Below the pieces are notes generated by a model, which worked only from the letters and a program-made list of their open reading frames with translations, was not told where the DNA came from and ran no database searches. From a virus: DNA of 53,279 bases. Both the position numbers and the translations under genes were made by a program. The stretch is taken from positions 1-53,279 of the IMG/VR virus record IMGVR_UViG_3300032288_006150; one strand, written 5' to 3'. The first letter of the stretch is position 1. Each line of letters opens with the position of its first letter. Of the stretch, positions 31,113 through 39,363 are shown piece after piece.

Positions 31113-33589
31113 AGTGTTAAGTTTAATATTAGGGAAATCGTTTGTTCGTTATTTGTTTTTATTAAATTTCTATTTTGTAATTTTTGATAATAGATCGATG
31201 ATTGTCCAAATACATCGCCTATTGCCATTTTAATTTCTCCGTTTTTGATTTTACGTAAAAAAGTTATGTCTAATACATCTCTACTATTTTCAAAGATGTC
31301 TGGATATCCTTGAAATCCAACAGCAGATATTCTATCTCCTACTCTATTGTAAGTTATGTTAAGTGTATTTTTTTCTTTGTGGAGATTAAATCCTCCATTT
31401 AATACATAATTTGATTGACCCTGTAATTGCCTTTTAGATCCATTTACATTTACTTCAGAATTCATTATTGAAGTGTTGGTGTACAGATCTAACCAATCTG
31501 TTACCTTTTTACGGAATTCTAATTCAACCCCATAAAGAATAGCATTATCAGGATTTGTGTAGGTTAATAATAAATTGGACGGAACTGAACCATCTGCTAC
31601 TATCTGTTCGATAGGCTTAATGAATTTTTTACCAAATAACGATACGGAAATGTTCTCTCCTGCCTTCTGATAAAATTCCCATTTTAAATCTAAGTTATAG
31701 ATATCCGATTTTTCCAATTTTGAATTACCTAATATCTGTGCATTTCTTACAAAATCATAATAAGCAAAATTAGCAACCTCTCTAAATTCAGGTCTTGCTA
31801 ATGTTTTACTCAGTGAAAATCTATATTTTACTTTATCTAAATTATATGAAAGGTTTAATGACGGAAGAAGGTCTAAATACTCTCTGTCTACGTTTACTTT
31901 TTGTCCGCTAAAATCTGCGGTATTAACATTGAATAGGTTGTACTCCCCTCTTAAACCTGTGTTTAATTTTAACTTGCCCCATTCATTTTCATACATTGAG
32001 TAAACTGATCCTAAATCAAAATCTGCAGTGTACCTGTCTGTATTATTTGTTATTTCATCCAGCATATCAGTTGAAAGATATCTGAAGATTCTTGCGTTAA
32101 ATCCCCTAATCTTTTTTAGATAACTTCCCCCAATCTTAATATTACCAAAATCTTTGTTTATGTTACCATTAAAACTGTTTTCGTCCATTACACTCCAAAA
32201 ACGATACGTGTCTCTCCATGCAATAGAATATGGTTCGTTGACACCTAATGATTTTGTGATCGGGTTTACCCTATAATCGGGTTGTTCTCTGAATATAAAA
32301 TTATATCCCAAATTAAAATCCCAATTCTTGAGCTTCCCATCAAATTGGGAATTGATAACAACATTATTAATATGATTAGAAGAATTGCTTAAAACGTTTT
32401 GTACATTATCAAAGTTATTACCATTTCGTGTTAGATAGCTATCATCCTTTTGGTAGTTTAGTAGGGTTTTCCAGCTATATCGATTTTCTCCTAAATAAGT
32501 TAAATTTAATAAACCGCTCGTGGAAAATCTTTTCGTGTATAGAATCTCTTTATAATCATAAGCTAACTCAGTTGATGATTGATAGTCTTTCCTTTCGATC
32601 TTATTTAAGGTGAAAGAATTTCTTACGGTTGAACTGAATAGAGAATTAAATTTACCCTTAGTATATCCAAACGAAAGACCTCCGCTTAAATTTGGAATTG
32701 ACTGAAAAATATTTTCCTGGGGATTACCAAATTGTTTAGTGAATAATCTTTTATCACCGTTGCTACTGATACGATATTTGTATGTGGATGGAAAGGTTGA
32801 TGGAAACTCTGTAGATTTAACTGTCTTAAAATCTCTGAATGTAGAAACTGATCCAGCACCACTTCCTAAAGAGATATTAAAAAAATTATCTGAAACCTCC
32901 TTTGTTGTAATCTGAACCAAACCACCACTCCAATCCCCTGGTAAATTTGCTGATGCTGATTTAGCAACTATGATATTATCAATCAATCCGGTTGGAATTA
33001 TATCAAAAGAAAAAGCCCTCCTATCTGGCTCAGTTGATGGAAGTATAGTTTTGTTTAAAAAAGCAGAATTATATCGATCTGCTAATCCCCTTACTAACAC
33101 AAACTTATCATTCTGTATTGTTACCCCGCTTACTCTTTTAAGGGCATCGCCAACGTTTCTATCTGGAGTTTTTTTAATGAATTCTATTGATACACCATCA
33201 GATACAACATTGCTATTTCTAACTGATCTAATTATCGAAACATCTGTTGTTTTTTGAGGAATAGCTCTAACTACAACCTCATTCAATCCCGTTACATTCT
33301 CCTCGAGCAAAACATTAAATAAAGTATCGGATGTAAAATTTACGGTCTTAATTAAATCCTTGTATCCAACAAAAGTTGCTTTAATATCATATTTTCCTGA
33401 TGGAATTTGAATCTCATAGTTTCCAAATTCGTTAGAAATTGCAGAAAAGGATTTTTGATTTGCATCCTTAAATATGATATGGACGAAATATAATTTTTCG
33501 GTAGGTGACTCTGTTTTACCTGATATTTTAATTTGAGAAAAGGATAGAAGGGGTAATAAAACAAATAATAATAGAATGGATTTTTTCAT
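31109..33589 (-). CDS. TonB-dependent receptor
   Basis: 826 residues. Signal peptide to SFSQ (about 20), then a carboxypeptidase-regulatory-like domain (about 22-95, ending KATFVGYKDLIKTV), a plug domain (about 115-235: PDRNVGDALKRVSGVTIQND, LVRGLADRYN, NIIVAKSASANLPGDWSGG), and a 580-residue barrel that ends in SLILNLTL. This is a complete, Bacteroidota-type uptake receptor. Phages rarely carry one. It could replace a host receptor to block superinfection or feed the cell. The -7 box TAACTTTG (33670-33677) lies about 80 bases before its start. Confidence 0.93.
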   Translation of the reverse strand: MKKSILLLFVLLPLLSFSQIKISGKTESPTEKLYFVHIIFKDANQKSFSAISNEFGNYEIQIPSGKYDIKATFVGYKDLIKTVNFTSDTLFNVLLEENVTGLNEVVVRAIPQKTTDVSIIRSVRNSNVVSDGVSIEFIKKTPDRNVGDALKRVSGVTIQNDKFVLVRGLADRYNSAFLNKTILPSTEPDRRAFSFDIIPTGLIDNIIVAKSASANLPGDWSGGLVQITTKEVSDNFFNISLGSGAGSVSTFRDFKTVKSTEFPSTFPSTYKYRISSNGDKRLFTKQFGNPQENIFQSIPNLSGGLSFGYTKGKFNSLFSSTVRNSFTLNKIERKDYQSSTELAYDYKEILYTKRFSTSGLLNLTYLGENRYSWKTLLNYQKDDSYLTRNGNNFDNVQNVLSNSSNHINNVVINSQFDGKLKNWDFNLGYNFIFREQPDYRVNPITKSLGVNEPYSIAWRDTYRFWSVMDENSFNGNINKDFGNIKIGGSYLKKIRGFNARIFRYLSTDMLDEITNNTDRYTADFDLGSVYSMYENEWGKLKLNTGLRGEYNLFNVNTADFSGQKVNVDREYLDLLPSLNLSYNLDKVKYRFSLSKTLARPEFREVANFAYYDFVRNAQILGNSKLEKSDIYNLDLKWEFYQKAGENISVSLFGKKFIKPIEQIVADGSVPSNLLLTYTNPDNAILYGVELEFRKKVTDWLDLYTNTSIMNSEVNVNGSKRQLQGQSNYVLNGGFNLHKEKNTLNITYNRVGDRISAVGFQGYPDIFENSRDVLDITFLRKIKNGEIKMAIGDVFGQSSIYYQKLQNRNLIKTNNEQTISLILNLTL

Positions 33590-33669
33590 ATGAGTTTTTT
33601 GTCGAACTATTTACCCTCTAGGGTCTGACAAAAAACAAATAAAACCCCCCGTTTCTGAGATATTTTACG

Positions 33670-33677
33670 CAAAGTTA
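33670..33677 (-). promoter_or_regulatory. Bacteroidota -7 box TAACTTTG before the TonB receptor
   Basis: Exact TAnnTTTG; a TTG lies 15 bases upstream (33693-33695), slightly closer than the usual 17-21, so the promoter is moderate. The rest of 33590-33711 is AT-rich and otherwise empty. Confidence 0.55.
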
Positions 33678-33711
33678 ATATTAGAACAATCGCAAGATAA
33701 TATATGAAAAA

Positions 33712-33969
33712 CTAGTCCCACTCTCTAATCTGGAGGACAAGATCATTCTCTCCTTTTATGAGACGATGCCAAACTTTCTTGGGAATGAAAAAAGAATCTA
33801 TTTCGGCGGGCAGTTCGTTGTCTATTTGTATTTTCCAGCCAGATCCCTCTAGTAATTTAATTTCCCGGTTTTTTAAATCTCTGTGCCATAACAATTCAGT
33901 AGGATCTATGTCCTGTGAAAATTTTCTGACTATTAAACCGTTAATCTCTTCTTGTGTATATGGATTCAT
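33712..33969 (-). CDS. Small cupin-like protein
   Basis: 85 residues from the ATG at 33969 (TAATG overlap with the gene before). WHRDLKNREIKLLEGSGWKI then FFIPKKVWHRLIKG gives the paired His and Gly pattern of a small cupin. A known phage family of this shape has no assigned function. Metal binding is possible (two WHR motifs). Confidence 0.65.
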   Translation of the reverse strand: MNPYTQEEINGLIVRKFSQDIDPTELLWHRDLKNREIKLLEGSGWKIQIDNELPAEIDSFFIPKKVWHRLIKGENDLVLQIREWD

Positions 33970-34499
33970 TACCAATATCCTGGATAAGTTTTACCTCCCC
34001 AAAGATGAGCATATCTATTAGCTCTACATGCCCAATATCCAGGTTTAGTTTTATCTTTCTTTTTGTGGCACTGATGTCTAGCAGCAAAACTCTTTCTACG
34101 TTCAGGATCACTAACCTTAGCTCTCATACCAGGTATTCCAAATTGAACCTTAATGATATTTCCAGCAGGATTTTTAACATACACGTAGAATTTTTTGGAA
34201 CCACCTCTCATTGGATAACCAAGCTTTACTTTCTTACCGCGATACTCAGCTTCCTCCAGAATTTCTAGAGGCATATCCAGTGGTACAATTTCTCCTTCGT
34301 ATAATCCAGTTAAGCCAAGATCTGTTGCTTCAAATAGAAGAGCAGTGGATCTATCGACTGTTAAATTTCCTTCTAAATAAAGAGAACGTGCCTCTGATAA
34401 TAGGGAGACATGAGATTCACTACCCGGTCTGAAAATAGATTCTGCTATACAGATTCTATTGTTAATGTGAAATTGGAGGTGTTCAGATATTAAAAACAT
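33969..34499 (-). CDS. Phage protein with conserved C-terminal cap (DUF5872-like)
   Basis: 176 residues. The C-terminal 85 residues (MRGGSKKFYVYVKNPAGN, GMRAKVSDPERRKSFAARHQ, KTKPGYWACRANRYA) match a Cys/His/Trp-bearing domain recurring in large marine phages and in a few other large phage proteins, which I recall as DUF5872. The ending repeats PGYW. The N-terminal 90 residues hold one helix-rich segment. Function unknown; could be virion associated. Confidence 0.7.
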   Translation of the reverse strand: MFLISEHLQFHINNRICIAESIFRPGSESHVSLLSEARSLYLEGNLTVDRSTALLFEATDLGLTGLYEGEIVPLDMPLEILEEAEYRGKKVKLGYPMRGGSKKFYVYVKNPAGNIIKVQFGIPGMRAKVSDPERRKSFAARHQCHKKKDKTKPGYWACRANRYAHLWGGKTYPGYW

Positions 34500-34500
34500 A

Positions 34501-35430
34501 TTAAACCATATTTTTAGCTAGCATGTCGTCTCTAAATGCAGTAGATTTTGCTAGGGTCTCTTGGAAGATAGGTCTACTTAAATCATTACCTAAACCTGAG
34601 TTAACATGGAAGACTGCTTTAAGTGCTGCATCTTTATCTGGAAATCCGTTAGGATCGTTAGATCCATAAAGAGATTTAACTTTAGGATTTTTTAAATTCT
34701 CAATAAAATATAAAACAGCAACTTCAGCAGCAATATCAAGATCGTTCAATGCATCTGGATTACTTACAAAGTTAACGCTCTTGCCTAGTTTTCCGTCCTT
34801 GTCATAAATCTTCTGCATTTTTTCATAACCTGCCTTGAAAGTTATCCCGTTGAATCCTCTTCCTAGATATTTAGCTCCATCACCTGGTTGGGTGTTTCCC
34901 ATTTTTTGAGATGCTCCGGTCGGATCATCAGGTCCGTAAACTCTATCCCAGAATTTAGATGGATCTGCCTTGAGTGCGTTTATTTCAGCATCACTTAAAG
35001 TGGAAACTCTTTTTCCGAAAATCTTTCTGATCCTGTCGTTACTAGTATTGGTATATGGCTCTTCGTTCTGAGGTGCCCAACCACATTCTTTACCTATAAC
35101 TCCTTGGATAGAAGCTCTCATATTTTTATCAGTAATTTCGTGTCTATCCATTGCTTTGTTCACCGCTTCTACACCCTTTTTAACATCTTCTGCGGTGGGG
35201 ACCTTAGCTCCACTTCCTTGTAATCTTTCTCCCCATGTAGAACCACCTCCTTCTGCGTCTGCAGGGATAAATCCAGCATCTCCGAGAATCTTTCCTGCGG
35301 ATTTTAATAAATCGCCGAAGGAATCAAAACCTCCCCCCGATGCGGGTGCCGGTGCTGGAGCAGGTGCTGGAGCAGGAGGTTTAGTCTCTTGCTCGTTAAT
35401 AAATTTTAAAAAGGGATGTATGTGTTTCAT
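34501..35430 (-). CDS. Tagged GH19-like endolysin
   Basis: 309 residues. The tag is MKHIHPFLKFINEQ, with I-N-E at 11-13. An Ala-Pro linker (about 18-31) follows, then a GH19 chitinase/lysozyme-like domain: GVIGKECGW (putative catalytic Glu) with NTSNDRIRKIFGKRV, then GAKYLGRGFNGITFKAGYEK and NPDALNDLDIAAEVAVLYFI. It cuts peptidoglycan glycan or chitin-type bonds. No signal peptide. If the tag works as in T4, it would be carried inside the virion rather than secreted by a holin. Confidence 0.85.
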   Translation of the reverse strand: MKHIHPFLKFINEQETKPPAPAPAPAPAPASGGGFDSFGDLLKSAGKILGDAGFIPADAEGGGSTWGERLQGSGAKVPTAEDVKKGVEAVNKAMDRHEITDKNMRASIQGVIGKECGWAPQNEEPYTNTSNDRIRKIFGKRVSTLSDAEINALKADPSKFWDRVYGPDDPTGASQKMGNTQPGDGAKYLGRGFNGITFKAGYEKMQKIYDKDGKLGKSVNFVSNPDALNDLDIAAEVAVLYFIENLKNPKVKSLYGSNDPNGFPDKDAALKAVFHVNSGLGNDLSRPIFQETLAKSTAFRDDMLAKNMV

Positions 35431-35433
35431 ATC

Positions 35434-35748
35434 TTAATTTCTGAATTTATGTGGGAACATCATTCTTAATTCGTGTCCCTGAGGAATATCTTTCTTTCTA
35501 ATACCAAAAATCTTTTCCTCTGGACAAGGATCTTCTCCATTCCATTTGAAACCATTATTACAAGCCCAGGTTTTCATGCCTTGATTATAACTCTGACCTG
35601 TGGAATATGGAAATCTAATTCCAGCATCATTTTGAATGGAATCTATACGTCCACCTTTAACAGTAAAAATAATTTCCCTTCCCTGTCTAGAGGTTAGTTT
35701 TATTTCCTGTGTGTCAGAATAAGATTCGTATACTTGTAAATGCTTCAT
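35434..35748 (-). CDS. Tagged small protein with two cysteines
   Basis: 104 residues, MKHLQVYESYSD with V-Y-E at 6-8. Later CNNGFKWNGEDPCPEEKIFG suggests a disulfide or metal pair. Basic C-terminus. No family recognised. Its start follows a GATATATAA element that lies in the stop of the gene upstream. Confidence 0.7.
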   Translation of the reverse strand: MKHLQVYESYSDTQEIKLTSRQGREIIFTVKGGRIDSIQNDAGIRFPYSTGQSYNQGMKTWACNNGFKWNGEDPCPEEKIFGIRKKDIPQGHELRMMFPHKFRN

Positions 35749-35751
35749 TTT

Positions 35752-35760
35752 TTATATATC
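35752..35760 (-). promoter_or_regulatory. GATATATAA element
   Basis: Three bases before the start of the gene at 35434-35748; its TAA is the stop codon of the upstream gene (…Asp-Ile-stop). Confidence 0.4.
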
Positions 35761-36741
35761 TTGCTTAAATGGACCTATTGTTTTACACATAATGATAAGA
35801 CCATCTCTTTTAGAGACAAGAACCGAGGTTATTTCGGAAACATAATCTCTATATCCAATTTCATCCGTTCCTCTCTCTGATATTATCTTGGTGCCAACAT
35901 CAAATACTTTGAAACTAGGAAGTCCTCCAATAGGGGGCTTAAATTCCATTCTAATCCCTCCAAAACTATCACGATTTGATGCTAATTGAAAATCCTTTAT
36001 CTCTTTTGTTACTTTTTGTCCATCCTTATTAAGATATGAAATTTTATTTCCTGTTTTAATACCTATTTGGAATTCTGGTCTAAGTTTATTAAAAAGTTCA
36101 GGATTCCTCGTTACCGTAATTTCAGACCTAGTATTCTCTTTATATCTCTCTGGGTCATCCAGATCTATCATCTTTATTTTTGGGGATACTGCTATATCAT
36201 TTCCGTCTTTGTCAGTCTCCTCGGCATTAACAATTCTGTAGCTTCTAAGATTTTTCTTTGCAGATTGATGAATCATATCACGCCCAGCTGTAGCGAGCAT
36301 TTCCTCTTTCGGGATAGGATTTTGGCATCCTTCGCATCTTCTAGGAAATAACATCAAAGTATAGGTTACGTCACCGTGTGAAACGGCTCCATAAACAGAT
36401 CCAGAATAGGTTTCCCTTACAGTCTCCTCTTTTGGAACAGAAAGAATTGGATAATATAAGATATCACCTTTTTTTAAAACTATATCTCCAAAATGGAAAA
36501 CTGTAGTGTATGCATAATCTATCCTAGGGTATTTGTATTTAAGAATATTTACAGAGCATTCTTTTAAGTGTTCCTCGATTTTTTTCCTAGCGAATGATAA
36601 ATCCTCTTCTGATAACCCATCTACCCCACCAATAAACTGGAAATTCTTTCTCAAGTCCATCCTGCTCTTGAAGTGGTCATGATGCTTGTTTTCCCACAGC
36701 AACGAAGATTCAAAAAGTTTAAAGCTTAAAAGAAATTTCAT
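35752..36741 (-). CDS. Tagged protein of unknown function
   Basis: 329 residues beginning MKFLLSFKLFESSLLWENKH, with L-F-E at 9-11. A C-x-x-C (CEGCQNP, near residue 135) may bind zinc. The remainder is beta-rich (KVFDVGTKIISERGTDEIGYRD). One of the larger tagged proteins; no family recognised. Confidence 0.72.
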   Translation of the reverse strand: MKFLLSFKLFESSLLWENKHHDHFKSRMDLRKNFQFIGGVDGLSEEDLSFARKKIEEHLKECSVNILKYKYPRIDYAYTTVFHFGDIVLKKGDILYYPILSVPKEETVRETYSGSVYGAVSHGDVTYTLMLFPRRCEGCQNPIPKEEMLATAGRDMIHQSAKKNLRSYRIVNAEETDKDGNDIAVSPKIKMIDLDDPERYKENTRSEITVTRNPELFNKLRPEFQIGIKTGNKISYLNKDGQKVTKEIKDFQLASNRDSFGGIRMEFKPPIGGLPSFKVFDVGTKIISERGTDEIGYRDYVSEITSVLVSKRDGLIIMCKTIGPFKQDI

Positions 36742-36788
36742 ATAAGGCGATTCCCCTTATATATTCAAAAGATTACAAGGAGTTTTCG

Positions 36789-37961
36789 TTATTTATTAAC
36801 GAAAAGATTTTGCATATGGTCGACAGAGCAAATGCTAAAGCAATAAAGCATTTTATCCTTCCCTTCCCATCTCTTAGCAAAAACGTCGTCCAGATACCGG
36901 CTATCTAAAATCCTGTCTAGAGAATGGTTTTTCAGACTAATGTTATCCATGCCATATTCATAGAGATATTTTTTAATCTGGACAGGATCGTTATAATTGT
37001 ATTCACCATTAAACATGGTACCCACAAAACAGCAGGGAAACACGTTACCTTTGCAATCAACGTAGATTTCTTTGCCTTCGGGATGACACGATTTACAACT
37101 TATAGACTTATTATCTAGATGACTAGTATCTAATTCTAATGGTAATTTGTCAGCTATCTCCTGCCATCTTTTTCTAGATTCTTGCTGATTCTTCTTCTTA
37201 TTTTCAGGAAGAAAAATTTGGGTTTGATCTGATTCAATTTTTTTGGTTGCTCCGTTTAATCTCCAGGGAAGGCTTCCCGCTTCTATCTTATATGCGAGCT
37301 TTCCCTTCTCATCATAAACGTGCATATCCTGATATTCTTCAGGATTCTGTCTTTCAAATCCGAAAGGTCTTTTCGGTTGGAAATAAGTAACACCTATTTT
37401 CTTGGCAAGTGCTTCTGCTTCTTGGATTTGATGTTCATTATGTTTAAAGATTAAAAAATCCCAAGCGCTCTCTGCTCCAGTTGAGCAATACGCTTTCATA
37501 TTTGCCATTAATCTTTTCCAATTAACATTTCTTCTATAAATATGATTGGTGTCTTCTAATCCATCAACAGAGAAGGTAACATATCTTCTACCTTGAGAAT
37601 TTTCTTTAAACATCTTCCCCAGCTTAGTCCAGAAATCTGGACTTCTCATTGATCCATTAGTATTGACCTGAATCTTAGCAGAAGAATTAGAAGCAACATA
37701 TTCCAGAATTTGATATGCATCTTTTGCCATCATTGGATCTCCGTTAGTTCCACAGAAAACCCATCCGGTTGATTTTTCAACAAAGTCTAGAGGAAACCAT
37801 TTTTTAAATTGTTCTAGAGTGACACTACCAAGCTCCAATTCAGGATTGACCATTAAAGATCCACCGATATAACGGGGGCAGATCGGGCATGCTGCATTAC
37901 ACTGATTAGACAGTTCAATATGAACTAATGAAGTGTTTTTATAATTCCAAATACTTTCCAT
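36789..37961 (-). CDS. Radical SAM enzyme with C-terminal Cys cluster
   Basis: 390 residues. The [4Fe-4S]-binding C-x3-C-x2-C motif is C21, C25, C28 (QCNAACPICPR). A typical GxNGDPMM segment follows (FCGTNGDPMMAKDA), as do strand motifs such as KIQVNTNGSMR. The C-terminal cluster CKSCHPEGKEIYVDCKGNVF then PCCFVG looks like a SPASM/Twitch auxiliary site. It likely modifies a peptide or protein or a small substrate. No precursor peptide was recognised next to it. It follows the tagged-protein run and lies just after the CHAP gene's terminator. Confidence 0.88.
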   Translation of the reverse strand: MESIWNYKNTSLVHIELSNQCNAACPICPRYIGGSLMVNPELELGSVTLEQFKKWFPLDFVEKSTGWVFCGTNGDPMMAKDAYQILEYVASNSSAKIQVNTNGSMRSPDFWTKLGKMFKENSQGRRYVTFSVDGLEDTNHIYRRNVNWKRLMANMKAYCSTGAESAWDFLIFKHNEHQIQEAEALAKKIGVTYFQPKRPFGFERQNPEEYQDMHVYDEKGKLAYKIEAGSLPWRLNGATKKIESDQTQIFLPENKKKNQQESRKRWQEIADKLPLELDTSHLDNKSISCKSCHPEGKEIYVDCKGNVFPCCFVGTMFNGEYNYNDPVQIKKYLYEYGMDNISLKNHSLDRILDSRYLDDVFAKRWEGKDKMLYCFSICSVDHMQNLFVNK

Positions 37962-37995
37962 AATAATTCTATTATCGATCAGGATAAAAATTCCA

Positions 37996-38022
37996 AGAAA
38001 AAGCCCCTAATTTCTTAGAGGC
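37996..38022 (-). terminator. Rho-independent terminator of the CHAP gene
   Basis: Arms 38015-38022 and 38003-38010 (GCCTCTAA/TTAGGGGC, one wobble), loop GAAA, then five T residues on the minus strand. Confidence 0.8.
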
Positions 38023-38051
38023 AATTTCCGTTGGTAGAGGATTCAAGGATA

Positions 38052-38888
38052 TTATCTCAAATCATCTAAAACGTTCTTTACATCACCTGGTGTTTTAATA
38101 TCGGCAGGTGGTTTAGCCCCGGTGGCACCTCCTCCTGACAATATATCAGTCAGTGCTTGTTGCATAAACTTAGCTCCTGGATTATCAGGTGCATCACCAA
38201 GTCCTGATCCTACTGTGTTATCGTCTGGATAAGCATCCTGACCTGTTAAAGGTGAAAGCTTAGAGGCTTCCCCTGTTAATGCTTTAGAAATATCAGTTTC
38301 AAACTCGGGGGTTCTTGTATTTTTAAAATAATCAATAAATCCAACTAAATTTGTACCGTCTATCTTTCTTTTATTTGTTCCCACTCTATTTCCCTCTCCG
38401 CTCAGCTGATCGTTGGTGTTACCTTCCATTGAGGTGAATGTTCTGGCTTTTTCATCCACTGCAACCACTATACCGGTGTGTCCTAGTCCTTTTCCTGGAC
38501 GGGTCATGATAAAAATCTGTCCAGGACGGATTAAACTTGGATTAGATTTAACTTGATCTATAGAAATCTTTGCATCCGTTGGTGCTTGACTCCAGTGATT
38601 CATACAGCCTCCAGTTTTAACAATCGTATTGGGTTTACCCAATCTTTTGCAAACCTCATCAAAGATGTAGTAAACAAAGCTCATGCACCAGGGTAATCCT
38701 GGGGAAAGACCAACAGATTGTAAATATTTATTTACCTCTGGTCCTTTGTTGCTACCTTTTGGCGATTCTTCTACGTCTTTATTAGCTGCTAAAACCCCAG
38801 CAAAAGTCTCACCATCAGTAGATGGATTCCCAAGTGGTATTTGCTGAGCTTCTTGTAAAAAGCCTTTAAAATCTTTAATTCTTTTCAT
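38052..38888 (-). CDS. Tagged CHAP-like cysteine hydrolase
   Basis: 278 residues, tag MKRIKDFKGFLQEAQ with L-Q-E at 11-13. Catalytic Cys in LPWCMSFVYYIFDEV (about 68) and His in GLGHTGIVVAV (about 135) follow the CHAP/NlpC order; NHWSQAP and MEGNTND add family features. It would cleave peptidoglycan peptides or other amide bonds. The C-terminal 90 residues are Gly/Ala/Asp-rich. No signal peptide, so the tag is the only visible address. Confidence 0.82.
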   Translation of the reverse strand: MKRIKDFKGFLQEAQQIPLGNPSTDGETFAGVLAANKDVEESPKGSNKGPEVNKYLQSVGLSPGLPWCMSFVYYIFDEVCKRLGKPNTIVKTGGCMNHWSQAPTDAKISIDQVKSNPSLIRPGQIFIMTRPGKGLGHTGIVVAVDEKARTFTSMEGNTNDQLSGEGNRVGTNKRKIDGTNLVGFIDYFKNTRTPEFETDISKALTGEASKLSPLTGQDAYPDDNTVGSGLGDAPDNPGAKFMQQALTDILSGGGATGAKPPADIKTPGDVKNVLDDLR

Positions 38889-38889
38889 A

Positions 38890-39207
38890 TTATTTAGGTG
38901 TTACGTCTTTTATTCTTTGTAGAATTTGGTCCCCTGTTAATTTCGTATATAAATCAGGTTGGGCTTCCTTAATGTCCTGTAAGATTTCTTGTACGAAGTG
39001 TAGGAGTACAACTGAATTTGTGGGTTGGTCGGGTTTAGCTTTCTTTTTTAAAAAGGGTGTTAATTCTGACATAGATCCAGAATCAGCGCTCTTTGTGACC
39101 AATCCTAAATACTCAGCAACAATCGGATATCTCGGAGCTCCTGAAAATGTCCTAGTTCGGATCTGAGCTTCTTGCTCAAATATTGAGAAATCTTCTATGT
39201 GCTTCAT
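38890..39207 (-). CDS. Tagged small protein
   Basis: 105 residues, MKHIEDFSIFEQEAQ with I-F-E at 9-11. Basic, helical, no further motif. Two bases from the CHAP gene, so co-expressed with it. Confidence 0.7.
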   Translation of the reverse strand: MKHIEDFSIFEQEAQIRTRTFSGAPRYPIVAEYLGLVTKSADSGSMSELTPFLKKKAKPDQPTNSVVLLHFVQEILQDIKEAQPDLYTKLTGDQILQRIKDVTPK

Positions 39208-39264
39208 ATTGTATATATTATCGAGGAAATCATTTTTTATTTGATCTATCTATCCTCAAAGAAA

Positions 39265-39284
39265 AACCAGACCTAAGTCTGGTT
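39265..39284 (-). terminator. Rho-independent terminator after epimerase cluster
   Basis: Arms AACCAGAC/GTCTGGTT (39277-39284 and 39265-39272) on the minus strand, loop of four, then TTTTTC. It closes the transcript holding the epimerase and the microprotein. Confidence 0.82.
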
Positions 39285-39288
39285 TAAA

Positions 39289-39363
39289 TTAATCAGTTTC
39301 ACATTTGGCAATGTACCAAATAATAATCACAGCAATCAAAATGCAGAGAATTCCGGCAATCAT
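39289..39363 (-). CDS. 24-residue membrane microprotein
   Basis: MIAGILCILIAVIIIWYIAK followed by CETD. One complete transmembrane helix. Its ATG overlaps the stop of the epimerase gene (ATGA), which makes translation likely, and the terminator sits four bases after its stop. A holin-like or regulatory micropeptide is possible. Too short for certainty. Confidence 0.6.
   Translation of the reverse strand: MIAGILCILIAVIIIWYIAKCETD

Noticed and set aside
25678-33589. Bacterial chromosome fragment rather than phage for the TonB and FG-GAP region
   Set aside because: Gene spacing, coupling and neighbouring small phage-type genes continue on both sides with no break, so I treat it as cargo. A chimeric assembly cannot be excluded from sequence alone.
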